64,000 nucleotides of DNA from Pseudomonas fluorescens (GTDB lineage: Bacteria; Pseudomonadota; Gammaproteobacteria; Pseudomonadales; Pseudomonadaceae), in contig LR782234.1 in NCBI GenBank assembly GCA_902825215.1, positions 5,783,001 through 5,847,000 of the forward strand. Direction: 5' to 3'. Under the pieces are notes generated by a model, which was given only the letters and a program-made list of their open reading frames with translations, was not told the origin of the DNA and searched no databases. The number at the start of each line of letters is the position of its first letter. Within the stretch, counting starts at the first letter, position 1. Both the position numbers and the translations under genes were made by a program. Of the stretch, positions 16,834 to 25,029 are shown piece after piece.

Positions 16834-16899
16834 TTTCGCGAGCAGGCTCGCTCCTACAGGGATCACGCTGTACCAGTGGGAGCGAGCCTGCTCGCGAAG
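16834..16899. repeat. REP pair (CGCGAGCAGGCTCGCTCC type)
   Basis: Two inverted copies of the palindromic core GCGAGCAGGCTCGCTCC face each other across about 18 bp. The same core recurs at 23239, 48209, 51964 and 56032. This is a common Pseudomonas extragenic repeat. Confidence 0.85.
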
Positions 16900-16914
16900 A
16901 AAACACCGCCGAAT

Positions 16915-17319
16915 TTACTGAACGGCCTCGTCATCCTTGAACTGATCTTTCACATACCGGATCTCGGTCCGCCCGTGCGGCGCCGGCAAGCCGTCCTCGC
17001 CCAGATTCACAAAGACCATTTTCTCAACGGTCAGAATGCTCTTGCGGGTGATCTTGTTGCGCACTTCGCACGTCAGGGTGATCGAGGTGCGGCCAAACTC
17101 GGTGGCGGTAATGCCCAGTTCGATGATGTCGCCCTGGCGCGAGGCGCTGACGAAGTTGATCTCGGAAATGTACTTGGTCACCACACGCTGGTTGCCCAAC
17201 TGGACGATCGCATAGATCGCCGCTTCTTCGTCGATCCAGCGCAGCAGACTGCCGCCGAACAGGGTGCCGTTGGGGTTGAGGTCTTCGGGTTTTACCCATT
17301 TGCGGGTGTGGAAATTCAT
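16915..17319 (-). CDS. Acyl-CoA thioesterase, hotdog fold (YciA-like)
   Basis: The ATG at 17319 is preceded by AGGAG and gives 134 aa, the usual size; the frame could extend to 17376 through repeat sequence. The signature NPNGTLFGGSLLRWIDEEAA (residues 15-34), with the catalytic Asp/Glu region after the Gly-Gly helix, marks a hexameric hotdog acyl-CoA hydrolase of the YciA/BACH kind. These release free acid from acyl-CoAs in the cytoplasm. It is transcribed alone, divergent from ahcY; the shared gap contains AGCTTGCAGCT repeats. Confidence 0.85.
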   Translation of the reverse strand: MNFHTRKWVKPEDLNPNGTLFGGSLLRWIDEEAAIYAIVQLGNQRVVTKYISEINFVSASRQGDIIELGITATEFGRTSITLTCEVRNKITRKSILTVEKMVFVNLGEDGLPAPHGRTEIRYVKDQFKDDEAVQ

Positions 17320-17368
17320 GGGGGGGCTCCTGGATCGAGGCGATTGGGCGTTAGGGGTATTGGCCCCC

Positions 17369-17452
17369 AGCTTCAAGTTTTAAGCTACAAGCTGCAAGTA
17401 AAAGCCGATCAGCTTGTCGCTTGCAGCTTGCAACTTGCAGCTCAAAGACAGC
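17369..17452. repeat. AGCTTGCAGCT-type repeat cluster
   Basis: Many overlapping variants of AGCTTGCAGCT and CAAGCTGCAAG occur here. The same family is at 19042-19226, 20073-20105 and 50855-50990. The -35 region of the ahcY promoter probably lies inside this cluster. Confidence 0.8.
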
Positions 17453-17458
17453 TATAAT
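17428..17458 (+). promoter_or_regulatory. Probable sigma-70 promoter of ahcY
   Basis: A perfect TATAAT at 17453-17458 is preceded at 19 bp by TTGCAA. Transcription would start near 17465, just before the hairpin and SAH riboswitch. The -10 is convincing; the -35 is approximate. Confidence 0.55.
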
Positions 17459-17469
17459 CGCCACCGTTT

Positions 17470-17501
17470 CAAAACGGTAATGATCACTTGTTACCGTTTT
17501 C
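17470..17501 (+). promoter_or_regulatory. Hairpin upstream of the SAH riboswitch
   Basis: AAAACGGTAA and TTACCGTTTT form a perfect 10-bp stem around a 12-nt loop at the very start of the expected ahcY transcript. It could stabilise the 5' end of the mRNA or be an operator. Confidence 0.5.
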
Positions 17502-17502
17502 C

Positions 17503-17603
17503 CGCCACCTGTCCGAGGGGCGCTGCAGCAGGTTCGACCTGTCAGGCTCGGATGGGGCGTTGACCGGCCGCAGGCTGGACACTAAACGCACAACGGCGCC
17601 CAT
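17503..17603 (+). ncRNA. SAH riboswitch
   Basis: The conserved blocks of the S-adenosylhomocysteine riboswitch are present in order: TCCGAGGGGCGCTGCAGC, then CAGGCTCGGA pairing back to the first block, and later AACGGCGCCC pairing with GGGGCGC as a pseudoknot. It lies 29 bp before the ahcY start codon. In this class, bound SAH turns on expression of SAH-recycling genes, here ahcY and probably metF. Confidence 0.93.
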
Positions 17604-17631
17604 TCGCATACATTACGAATGGAGGCTCTTC

Positions 17632-19041
17632 ATGAGCGCTGTTATCACGCCTGCAGATTTTACCGATTACAAAGTCGCCGACATGTCCCTGGCCGCCTGG
17701 GGCCGTCGCGAAACCATCATCGCCGAATCGGAAATGCCGGCCCTGATGGGTCTGCGTCGCAAGTACGCCAGCGAGCAGCCGCTCAAAGGCGCGAAGATCC
17801 TTGGCTGCATCCACATGACCATCCAGACCGCCGTGCTGATCGAAACCCTGGTTGCCCTGGGTGCCGAAGTTCGCTGGTCGTCGTGCAACATTTTCTCCAC
17901 CCAGGACCAGGCCGCTGCCGCTATCGCTGCTGCCGGTATCCCGGTGTTCGCCTGGAAAGGCGAAACTGAAGAAGAGTACGAGTGGTGCCTGGAGCAGACC
18001 ATCCTCAAGGATGGCCAGCCATGGGACGCCAACATGATCCTCGACGACGGCGGCGACCTGACCGAGCTGCTGCACAAGAAATACCCGCAGGTGCTGGACC
18101 GCGTTCACGGCGTGACCGAAGAAACCACCACCGGCGTACACCGTCTGCTGGACATGCTGGCCAAGGGCGAGCTGAAAATCCCGGCCATCAACGTCAACGA
18201 CTCGGTGACCAAGTCCAAGAACGACAACAAGTACGGCTGCCGTCACAGCCTCAACGATGCGATCAAGCGTGGTACCGACCACCTGCTGTCCGGCAAGCAA
18301 GCGCTGGTCATCGGCTACGGTGACGTGGGCAAGGGCTCGGCCCAGTCCCTGCGTCAGGAAGGCATGATCGTCAAAGTCTCTGAGGTCGACCCGATCTGCG
18401 CCATGCAAGCGTGCATGGACGGTTTCGAACTGGTGTCGCCGTTCATCGACGGTATCAACGACGGTTCCGAAGCGAGCATCGACAAAGCGCTGCTGGGCAA
18501 GATCGACCTGATCGTGACCACCACCGGTAACGTCAATGTTTGCGACGCGAACATGCTCAAGGCCCTGAAGAAGCGCGCCGTGGTCTGCAACATCGGTCAC
18601 TTCGACAACGAAATCGACACCGCTTTCATGCGCAAGAACTGGGCATGGGAAGAAGTGAAACCACAGGTGCACAAGGTTCACCGCACCGGTGCCGGCAGCT
18701 TCGACCCACAGAACGACGATTACCTGATCCTGCTGGCCGAAGGCCGTCTGGTGAACCTGGGCAACGCCACCGGTCACCCGAGCCGCATCATGGACGGTTC
18801 GTTCGCCAACCAGGTACTGGCGCAGATCTTCCTGTTCGGCCAGAAGTACGCCGACCTGTCGCCAGCGCAGAAAGCCGAGCGTCTGACCGTTGAAGTACTG
18901 CCGAAGAAACTCGACGAAGAAGTGGCTCTGGAAATGGTCCGCGGTTTCGGCGGCGTGGTCACCCAACTGACCAAGCAACAGGCTGACTACATCGGCGTCA
19001 CCGTCGAAGGCCCGTTCAAGCCGCACGCTTACCGCTATTAA
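17632..19041 (+). CDS. ahcY: Adenosylhomocysteinase
   Basis: The enzyme hydrolyses S-adenosylhomocysteine to adenosine and homocysteine, relieving inhibition of methyltransferases. The ATG at 17632 with GGAGG seven bases upstream gives 469 aa, the length I recall for Pseudomonas. The NAD-binding motif GYGDVGKGSA lies at about residues 229-238, and the C-terminal FKPHAYRY tail is typical. The SAH riboswitch in the leader indicates induction by substrate. metF follows after 185 bp of repeat-rich sequence with no terminator, so the two are likely cotranscribed. Confidence 0.97.
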   Translation: MSAVITPADFTDYKVADMSLAAWGRRETIIAESEMPALMGLRRKYASEQPLKGAKILGCIHMTIQTAVLIETLVALGAEVRWSSCNIFSTQDQAAAAIAAAGIPVFAWKGETEEEYEWCLEQTILKDGQPWDANMILDDGGDLTELLHKKYPQVLDRVHGVTEETTTGVHRLLDMLAKGELKIPAINVNDSVTKSKNDNKYGCRHSLNDAIKRGTDHLLSGKQALVIGYGDVGKGSAQSLRQEGMIVKVSEVDPICAMQACMDGFELVSPFIDGINDGSEASIDKALLGKIDLIVTTTGNVNVCDANMLKALKKRAVVCNIGHFDNEIDTAFMRKNWAWEEVKPQVHKVHRTGAGSFDPQNDDYLILLAEGRLVNLGNATGHPSRIMDGSFANQVLAQIFLFGQKYADLSPAQKAERLTVEVLPKKLDEEVALEMVRGFGGVVTQLTKQQADYIGVTVEGPFKPHAYRY

Positions 19042-19226
19042 AAGCAGCTGCGAGCGACAAGCTGCAAGCGGCAAGTAAAAGCGGGTGGTTTACTTGAGGC
19101 TTGTAGCTGTCGCTGGCTTCTTCATCGTTATTTCGCAGCCGCTGGTTGCAAGCTCCAGGCACAAGATTTCGGCGCTCCGCCCTCTTGCAGCTTGAAGCTT
19201 GCAACTTGCAGCTGGAGGTCCCCTCC
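19042..19226. repeat. AGCTTGCAGCT repeats between ahcY and metF
   Basis: Degenerate copies of the AGCTGCAAGC family occupy 19045-19075 and 19185-19214. The second set runs up to the GGAGG ribosome binding site of metF. The middle portion shows nothing further. Confidence 0.7.
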
Positions 19227-20072
19227 ATGTCTCAAGACCGTCGCTACAGCTTCGAGTTCTTCCCGACCAAGACCGATGCTGGGCATGAAAAACTGCTCGC
19301 CACTGCCCGCCAGTTGGCCACTTACAATCCCGATTTCTTTTCCTGCACCTATGGCGCCGGCGGTTCGACCCGTGACCGCACGCTCAACACCGTGCTGCAG
19401 CTGGAAAGCGAAGTCAAAGTACCGGCCGCACCGCACCTGTCGTGCGTCGGCGACAGCAAGGACGACCTGCGCGGCCTGCTGAACGAGTACAAGGCTGCCG
19501 GCATCAAGCGCATCGTCGCCCTGCGCGGCGATCTGCCGTCCGGCATGGGCATGACCAGCGGTGAACTGCGTCACGCCAATGAACTGGTCGAATTCATTCG
19601 TGAAGAGACCGGTGACCATTTCCACATCGAAGTTGCCGCCTACCCGGAGATGCATCCGCAGGCGCGCAATTACGAAGACGATCTCGCCAACTTCGTGCGC
19701 AAGGCCCGTGCCGGTGCCGACAGCGCGATCACCCAGTACTTCTTCAACGCCGACAGCTACTTCTACTTCGTCGAACGTTTGCAGGCACAGGGTGTGGATC
19801 TGCCGATCGTGCCGGGGATCATGCCGATCACCAACTACAGCAAACTCGCGCGCTTCTCCGACGCCTGCGGTGCGGAAATCCCGCGCTGGATCCGCAAGCA
19901 ACTGGAAGCCTACGGCGATGACACGCAAAGCATTCAGCGCTTTGGCGAGCAAGTCGTCAGCGAGATGTGCGAACGCCTGTTGCAGGGCGGCGCGCCGGGG
20001 CTGCACTTCTATTCCATGAACCAGGCCGAGCCTAGCCTGGCGATCTGGAACAACCTGAAGTTGCCGCGCTGA
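19227..20072 (+). CDS. metF: 5,10-Methylenetetrahydrofolate reductase
   Basis: This FAD enzyme makes 5-methyl-THF, the methyl donor for methionine synthesis, and so works with ahcY in the methyl cycle. The ATG at 19227 (MSQDRRYSFEFFPTKT), with GGAGG nine bases before it, gives 281 aa, as usual. The family's FEFFPTKT opening, CTYGAGGSTRDRT (about 42-54) and ALRGDLP are present. The ribosome binding site abuts the upstream repeat cluster. Confidence 0.96.
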   Translation: MSQDRRYSFEFFPTKTDAGHEKLLATARQLATYNPDFFSCTYGAGGSTRDRTLNTVLQLESEVKVPAAPHLSCVGDSKDDLRGLLNEYKAAGIKRIVALRGDLPSGMGMTSGELRHANELVEFIREETGDHFHIEVAAYPEMHPQARNYEDDLANFVRKARAGADSAITQYFFNADSYFYFVERLQAQGVDLPIVPGIMPITNYSKLARFSDACGAEIPRWIRKQLEAYGDDTQSIQRFGEQVVSEMCERLLQGGAPGLHFYSMNQAEPSLAIWNNLKLPR

Positions 20073-20105
20073 AGCAGCTGCAAGCTTCGAGCTGAAAGCT
20101 ACCAG
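20073..20105. repeat. AGCTGCAAGC repeat after metF
   Basis: GAAGCAGCTGCAAGCTTCG and AGCTGAAAGCT immediately follow the metF stop and belong to the same family as 17369 and 50855. Confidence 0.6.
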
Positions 20106-20117
20106 CAAGATCAAGAG

Positions 20118-20167
20118 ATCGCAGTGTTTGGCAACGCCTTTGTCGGGTTGTCGTGCTGCGATTTTTT
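20118..20167 (+). terminator. Possible terminator of ahcY-metF
   Basis: ATCGCAG and CTGCGAT pair across about 33 nt that contain further self-complementary bases, and six T follow. The long loop makes this only a moderate candidate; the stem also resembles a P. fluorescens dispersed repeat. Confidence 0.4.
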
Positions 20168-20242
20168 GCGTTTGAAGCCGCGAAACAGAGCTTGTGCGGC
20201 TGCTTTCTGGCTCTTTCGCGATTCTCGTCGTAATCTCCAGCC

Positions 20243-21055
20243 ATGCCTTTGATCACACAGTTGTTCGCCGTGCTGGTATTTGCTTGCCTGAGCTTCGCCG
20301 CTCGGGGCGAGAAGTTGCGTATTGTCACCGAGCCGTGGGCGCCGTATGTGTATGAAGACGGCAGCAAGAAGCTCGGCCTCGACTACGAAACCACGGCCAT
20401 TGTGTTCCAGCGTCTGGGCATCGAAGTCGAATGGCAGTTCCTGCCGTGGAAGCGCTGCCTGTCGATGCTTGAAACCGGGCAGGCCGACGGCGCGCTGGAC
20501 ATCTTTCACAGCGCCGAGCGCGACGCCACCCTGCTCTATCCGAGCGAACCGCTGTCGGACGTCGAGTTCGTGATGTTCTACGCCAACGACCGGCCGCACC
20601 CGTTCAATCGGCTCGAAGAACTCAAGGGCCTGACCATCGGTACCTCGCCGGGCTATTTATACAGCGAAGATTTCAGCCAGTCGCAGCTGTTTACCCGAGA
20701 ACCGGCGCCGACCCATGAAGCCAACTTCGGCAAACTGGTACGCGGGCGCATCGACCTGCTGATTACCGATCGCCGCGTGGGTCAGCATTTGCTCGATGAA
20801 CTGGACATACGCAGCTTGATCACTGAAAACCCCACGGTTATTAGTCGCCAGAGCCAGTTTCTGGCCGTTCGGCGCAATGCCGGCATGGATCTGCTGGTGC
20901 AGCGATTCGGTGCCGAGCTCAAGCGTTTCAAGCGCGAACCGGCCTACGCCGAGCTGAGCGCGCGCTACGGTGCCGCGCCCGTTGGCAGTGTTTTGTTGAA
21001 GTCGGCGACGGTCAGCGGCAAAACCGTTGAGCAGCAGGAAAGCGGCGCGCGGTGA
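20243..21055 (+). CDS. Periplasmic solute-binding protein, amino-acid type
   Basis: This 270-aa protein has a signal peptide (MPLITQLFAVLVFACLSFAARG, cleavage near residue 22). A type II periplasmic binding fold of the SBP_bac_3 family follows: EKLRIVTEPWAPYVYED, then LGLDYETTAIVFQRLG and LETGQADGAL. No permease or ATPase gene is adjacent, so it may be an orphan receptor or work with a distant transporter. The C-terminal 40 residues are an extra basic tail. Confidence 0.8.
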   Translation: MPLITQLFAVLVFACLSFAARGEKLRIVTEPWAPYVYEDGSKKLGLDYETTAIVFQRLGIEVEWQFLPWKRCLSMLETGQADGALDIFHSAERDATLLYPSEPLSDVEFVMFYANDRPHPFNRLEELKGLTIGTSPGYLYSEDFSQSQLFTREPAPTHEANFGKLVRGRIDLLITDRRVGQHLLDELDIRSLITENPTVISRQSQFLAVRRNAGMDLLVQRFGAELKRFKREPAYAELSARYGAAPVGSVLLKSATVSGKTVEQQESGAR

Positions 21056-21063
21056 TTGCTCTG

Positions 21064-21277
21064 TTATACTCCGGCGTTCCCGCCAGGCTCACGCCCGGAC
21101 GCCCGGAACCGTAACAGGCCTCCCGACCCGCTACAGCGCAGCTTTGCAGCCCGCGCGAGCGCTCCCGACGTGCCTTCGGAACCGCAGCAGGACCGGACGG
21201 GATTGCGTCCTCTTAAACGCCATTCGCGCCAGGCAAGACTCCCATTGGGCCAAGCCCTAACTAAAACAGGATTACTC
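21064..21277 (+). promoter_or_regulatory. Promoter and long leader of rhlE
   Basis: TATACT at 21064-21069 is a good -10. From there about 205 nt of GC-rich, hairpin-prone leader precede the rhlE start. Long structured leaders are known for several helicase and cold-response genes; here a regulatory role is inferred. The rhlE frame stays open through the leader but lacks a ribosome binding site there. Confidence 0.45.
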
Positions 21278-23152
21278 ATGTCCTTTGCTTCCCTCGGTCT
21301 CTCCGAGGCTTTAGTCCGCGCCATCGAAGATGCGGGCTATACCGAGCCTACTCCGGTGCAACAGCGGGCCATTCCCGCCGTGTTGCAAGGTCGCGACCTG
21401 ATGGTTGCGGCACAGACAGGTACCGGTAAAACCGGCGGTTTCGCCCTTCCGATCCTGGAGCGGTTGTTTCCCAACGGTCACCCGGACAAATCCCAGCGTC
21501 ACGGCCCGCGCCAACCGCGCGTCCTGGTCCTGACCCCGACCCGCGAACTCGCGGCCCAGGTGCACGAGAGCTTCAAGATCTACGCCCGTGACCTGAAATT
21601 CGTCAGCGCCTGCATCTTCGGCGGCGTTGGCATGAACCCGCAGGTTCAGGCCATGTCCCGGGGTGTCGACGTGCTCGTCGCCTGCCCGGGTCGTCTGCTC
21701 GACCTCTGCGGCCAGGGCAGCGTTGACCTGTCTCACGTTGAAATCCTCGTCCTCGACGAAGCCGACCGCATGCTCGACATGGGTTTTGTGCACGACGTGA
21801 AGAAAGTCCTCGCGCGCCTGCCGGCCAAACGTCAGAACCTGCTGTTCTCGGCGACCTTCTCCAAAGACATCACCGACCTCGCCGGCAAGCTGCTGCACAA
21901 CCCGGAACGCATCGAAGTGACGCCGCCGAACACCACGGTCGAGCGCATCGAACAACGCGTGTTCCGCCTGCCGGCCAGCCACAAGCGTGCCCTGCTGGCG
22001 CACCTGATCACCGCCGGCGCGTGGGAACAGGTACTGGTGTTCACCCGCACCAAGCACGGTGCCAACCGTCTGGCCGAGTATCTGGACAAACATGGCCTGC
22101 CGGCTGTGGCGATCCACGGTAACAAGAGCCAGAACGCGCGCACCAAAGCGCTGGCTGACTTCAAGGCCAACCAGGTTCGCATTCTGGTTGCCACCGACAT
22201 CGCTGCTCGGGGCCTGGACATCGACCAGTTGCCGCATGTGGTCAACTTCGAGCTGCCGAACGTCGATGAAGACTACGTGCACCGGATCGGTCGTACCGGC
22301 CGCGCCGGTCGCTCGGGCGAGGCGATCTCGCTGGTCGCGCCGGACGAAGAAAAACTGCTGAAAAGCATCGAGCGCATGACCAAGCAGAAGATCGCCGACG
22401 GCGATCTGATGGGCTTCGACTCCAGCACCATCGAAGCCGAGAAGCCGGAAGCCCGCGAGCGTCCGGACATCCGCAATCCGCGTAACCCTCGCGGCCCGCG
22501 CGGCGACGGCCCGAATGGCGGCGGCGGTGGCGGCGGTCGTAAAGACAAGGGCAAGGACAAGGGCAAGGAAAAACCGGCCGGCGAACGTGGCGAGCGCCCT
22601 GCCCGCCAGCAGAAGCCGCGCGAAGGTACGCCGAGCCGCGAACAGCGCCCGAGCCAGCCACCACGCGCAGCATCTGATCGTGCGCCCGACGAGTTCCTCG
22701 ACGACGATATCGATAACTTCGGTAACCGCGTCGACTACGTGCCGAAAGCCGCACCGGCTGGCGGCCGTGGTCGTCGTCCGGGCGCGCCGGCTCAAGGCGC
22801 AGGTGCCGGCGCACCACGCGGCGGTCAGTCGCAAGGTCGCCAGAACGGCCCGCGCAACAGCAACGGTTCGAGCACCGGCACCCCACCGGCCAAACGCAGC
22901 GGCCCGCGCAACGGTGCACCGCGTGACGGTCAGGGTCGTCGTGACGAGTCTTCGTCGTCCTCGCGCAACCGCCGTCCAGCCCGTGACGATCAGCCACGGA
23001 GCGAGCCAGCCGTGCAAAATCCGCGCAGCACCGGGCCGAAGATCATGCACAAGGAATCGAAAGCCGACCGCTTCCCGACGCCTGAGCAGCTCGATCAACT
23101 GCCAAGCCGCCCGCGTGGCGAAAAACCAGCACTGCTGACCCGCAATCGCTGA
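21278..23152 (+). CDS. rhlE: DEAD-box RNA helicase RhlE
   Basis: The ATG at 21278 follows AGGA and gives 624 aa (MSFASLGLSEALVRAIED). Motifs appear in order: Q motif (TPVQQRAIP), AQTGTGKT, PTRELAAQ, DEAD (LVLDEADRMLDMGF), SAT, and HRIGRTGRAG. The last 230 residues are a basic, Gly/Arg/Pro-rich low-complexity tail that should bind RNA and promote condensation or protein contacts. The longer frame from 21056 is rejected. RhlE enzymes unwind short RNA duplexes in ribosome assembly and RNA decay. Confidence 0.95.
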   Translation: MSFASLGLSEALVRAIEDAGYTEPTPVQQRAIPAVLQGRDLMVAAQTGTGKTGGFALPILERLFPNGHPDKSQRHGPRQPRVLVLTPTRELAAQVHESFKIYARDLKFVSACIFGGVGMNPQVQAMSRGVDVLVACPGRLLDLCGQGSVDLSHVEILVLDEADRMLDMGFVHDVKKVLARLPAKRQNLLFSATFSKDITDLAGKLLHNPERIEVTPPNTTVERIEQRVFRLPASHKRALLAHLITAGAWEQVLVFTRTKHGANRLAEYLDKHGLPAVAIHGNKSQNARTKALADFKANQVRILVATDIAARGLDIDQLPHVVNFELPNVDEDYVHRIGRTGRAGRSGEAISLVAPDEEKLLKSIERMTKQKIADGDLMGFDSSTIEAEKPEARERPDIRNPRNPRGPRGDGPNGGGGGGGRKDKGKDKGKEKPAGERGERPARQQKPREGTPSREQRPSQPPRAASDRAPDEFLDDDIDNFGNRVDYVPKAAPAGGRGRRPGAPAQGAGAGAPRGGQSQGRQNGPRNSNGSSTGTPPAKRSGPRNGAPRDGQGRRDESSSSSRNRRPARDDQPRSEPAVQNPRSTGPKIMHKESKADRFPTPEQLDQLPSRPRGEKPALLTRNR

Positions 23153-23166
23153 GTTGACGCCGCAAT

Positions 23167-23206
23167 GAAAAATGCCCCGGCTCGTGAGAGCCGGGGCATT
23201 TTTTTG
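23167..23206 (+). terminator. Intrinsic terminator of rhlE
   Basis: AATGCCCCGGCTC and GAGCCGGGGCATT form a 13-bp stem with a 4-nt loop, flanked by A-runs and followed by seven T. It could act on both strands. Confidence 0.9.
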
Positions 23207-23238
23207 CCACAAATACTTCTGCCACACCGCCATACCCT

Positions 23239-23265
23239 GTGGGAGCGAGCCTGCTCGCTCCCACG
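23239..23265. repeat. Single REP palindrome
   Basis: GTGGGAGCGAGC and GCTCGCTCCCAC flank CT: one palindromic unit of the REP family, between two terminators. Confidence 0.8.
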
Positions 23266-23285
23266 GAATAGCGTGCTGCAGCAAT

Positions 23286-23325
23286 AAAAAACGCCCCCGG
23301 CCTTTCGACCGGGGGCGTTTTTTGT
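23286..23325 (-). terminator. Intrinsic terminator of yceI
   Basis: AAAAAACGCCCCCGG and CCGGGGGCGTTTTTT form a strong stem with a short loop and symmetric A/T runs. It lies 13 bp beyond the minus-strand yceI stop and can also stop leftover rhlE transcription. Confidence 0.9.
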
Positions 23326-23338
23326 GTTGCCGCGAAAA

Positions 23339-23917
23339 TTACTTCGCTTTCACACCTTCAAACGAAACATACAGCTCGACCGCATCGGACTTCGGCCCGA
23401 GGTCTTTCTGCTTGCCGAAATCGGAACGTTTGATGGTGGTGGTGCCTTCGAAGCCGGCACGGTAGCCGCCCCATGGATCCTTGCCTTCACCCAGGAAGGT
23501 CGCTTTCACCACGACAGGCTTGGTCACGCCCAGCAGGGTCAGGTCGCCGGTCACGTCAGCGGTGTTGGCGCCGGTGGATTTGACGCTGGTGGACACGAAG
23601 GTGGCCTTGCCGAATTTGCTGGCGTTGAGGAAGTCAGCGCTGGCGATGTGCTTGTCGCGTTCGGCGTGGTTGGTGAACACGCTGGCGGTGTTGACGTTGA
23701 ACTCGATCTTGCTGTCTTCAGGCTTGGCAGCGTCGAAGCTGAACTTGCCGTCGATGTCCTTGAAGGTACCGGTGATGTAGCTGTAGCCCAGGTGGCTGAT
23801 CTTGAAATCGACGAAGGCGTGCTGGCCTTCCTTGTCGACTACGTAGTCAGCGGCCATTACGTTGGCGGACAGCACGGCAGAACCGATTGCCAGAGCGGCC
23901 AGAGTCTTTTTCAACAT
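23339..23917 (-). CDS. yceI: YceI-family periplasmic protein
   Basis: The ATG at 23917 with AAGGAAAAG upstream gives 192 aa. A signal peptide (MLKKTLAALAIGSAVLSANVMA) precedes a lipocalin-like YceI barrel with AFVDFKISHLGYSYITGTF and the closing VELYVSFEGVKAK. YceI proteins bind polyisoprenoids in the periplasm. It follows the cytochrome b561 gene by 31 bp on the same strand, as in E. coli yceJ-yceI, so the two form an operon ending at the terminator at 23286. Confidence 0.93.
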   Translation of the reverse strand: MLKKTLAALAIGSAVLSANVMAADYVVDKEGQHAFVDFKISHLGYSYITGTFKDIDGKFSFDAAKPEDSKIEFNVNTASVFTNHAERDKHIASADFLNASKFGKATFVSTSVKSTGANTADVTGDLTLLGVTKPVVVKATFLGEGKDPWGGYRAGFEGTTTIKRSDFGKQKDLGPKSDAVELYVSFEGVKAK

Positions 23918-23948
23918 GCTTTCTTTTCCTTTGAGTCGAGGTTGAATT

Positions 23949-24500
23949 TCAGGCTTTGCGACCGAGCATTCGGGTGAGGGTCGCATCACGATCGATAAAG
24001 TGGTGCTTCAATGCTGCCAACGCATGAAGGCCGGAGAAAATTACCAGCGCCCACGCCAGCCAGAGATGAATCACCCCAGCGGTATCTGCCTGATCCGGTA
24101 GCCCGGAGAGCAGTGCAGGAACTTCAAACAGGCCAAACACCGGAATCCCGACACCGTCTGCGGTGGAAATCAGGTAACCGGCAATCATCACAGCGAACAG
24201 CGCCAGATACAGAAACCCGTGGCCGAATTTAGCGCCAATGCGGGTCATGCGGCTGTAGCTTTGCAGCGTCGACGGCGGTGGGCTGATAAAGCGCCACAGC
24301 ACCCGCAACACCATCACACCCAGCAACACCAGACCGATACTCTTGTGCAGGTCCGGCGCGTCTTTGCGCCAGGTGCTGTAGTAATCCAGCCCAACCATCC
24401 ACAAGCCCAGCGCAAACAGCCCGAAGACCGCCAGCGCCACGCCCCAGTGCATGAAGATGCTGACCCAACCATAGCGCGAAGAAGAGTTACGTAGCTGCAT
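23949..24500 (-). CDS. Cytochrome b561 (YceJ/CybB type)
   Basis: The ATG at 24500 with AGGA upstream gives 183 aa. There are four transmembrane helices with the expected haem-ligand His residues: H18 in FMHWGVAL, H52 in DLHKSIGL, one in FGHGFLYL and one in SGLHALAALKHH. The family transfers electrons across the inner membrane between quinol and periplasmic partners. It is the first gene of the unit with yceI. Confidence 0.92.
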   Translation of the reverse strand: MQLRNSSSRYGWVSIFMHWGVALAVFGLFALGLWMVGLDYYSTWRKDAPDLHKSIGLVLLGVMVLRVLWRFISPPPSTLQSYSRMTRIGAKFGHGFLYLALFAVMIAGYLISTADGVGIPVFGLFEVPALLSGLPDQADTAGVIHLWLAWALVIFSGLHALAALKHHFIDRDATLTRMLGRKA

Positions 24501-24691
24501 TGCCCAAATCCTGTGAGAACTGCGAACCAAGACTAGCGAGTTATCTATCGAATTAAAGCGGAAAATTTCGCTTTGAAATATCGAGAAATACGATCAAGAG
24601 TCTGCAAGAGAGGTGTTAAGAAAGGATTAAAGGCGATTTCGGCGAGGGGCGCTTGGATGGATGATCGGTGTTGTGCCAGATACCGTAGACA

Positions 24692-24850
24692 CTAGTTATG
24701 CAGTACCGCTGGAGGTTGCAGGCAATCGGCACTGTACGGATCAATCTTGCACTTGTGCGCCAGTTCCGAGCTGTAACCGCCGGGAAAGAAATGCCCGTTG
24801 GTGCAGCCGGGAAGAGCCATCAGTAAAAGCATGAGCGTGAGCGTTTTCAT
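24692..24850 (-). CDS. Small predicted lipoprotein (52 aa)
   Basis: Reading by eye gives an open frame from an ATG at 24850, with GGAG about 8 bp upstream, to a TAG at 24692. The product starts MKTLTLMLLLMALPGC: a short signal sequence with a lipobox ending at C16. The mature part has two further Cys (C34, C43) that could pair (HKCKIDPYSADC). It is monocistronic, between the b561 gene and the amine oxidase gene. The role is unknown; it would be anchored in the outer or inner membrane. Confidence 0.7.
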   Translation of the reverse strand: MKTLTLMLLLMALPGCTNGHFFPGGYSSELAHKCKIDPYSADCLQPPAVLHN

Positions 24851-24983
24851 CCAGAGTCTCCGGTTTTTCCCAGCTTAAAACTGCCGGTCTGGCAGTCGCT
24901 ATCGCCTCATTCCGAGCGGGCTGTGGGAAGGCTCCGGTACACCGGTAAGCTGCTTGAACAGACTGCGAAAGAAAAAACCAGGC

Positions 24984-25015
24984 AAAAAAAACGCGACCCT
25001 AGGGCCGCGTTTTTC
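24984..25015 (-). terminator. Intrinsic terminator of the amine oxidase gene
   Basis: AAAACGCGACCCTAGGGCCGCGTTTTT folds into a stem (AACGCG-CCT/AGG-CGCGTT with small internal mismatches) with T/A runs on either side, 15 bp past the stop at 25030. Confidence 0.8.
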
Positions 25016-25029
25016 GTGCAAGCAAAGCC

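Noticed and set aside
17542..19074. Minus-strand frame of 510 aa opposite ahcY
   Set aside because: Shadow of the highly conserved ahcY coding strand; His/Gln/Val-rich nonsense composition.
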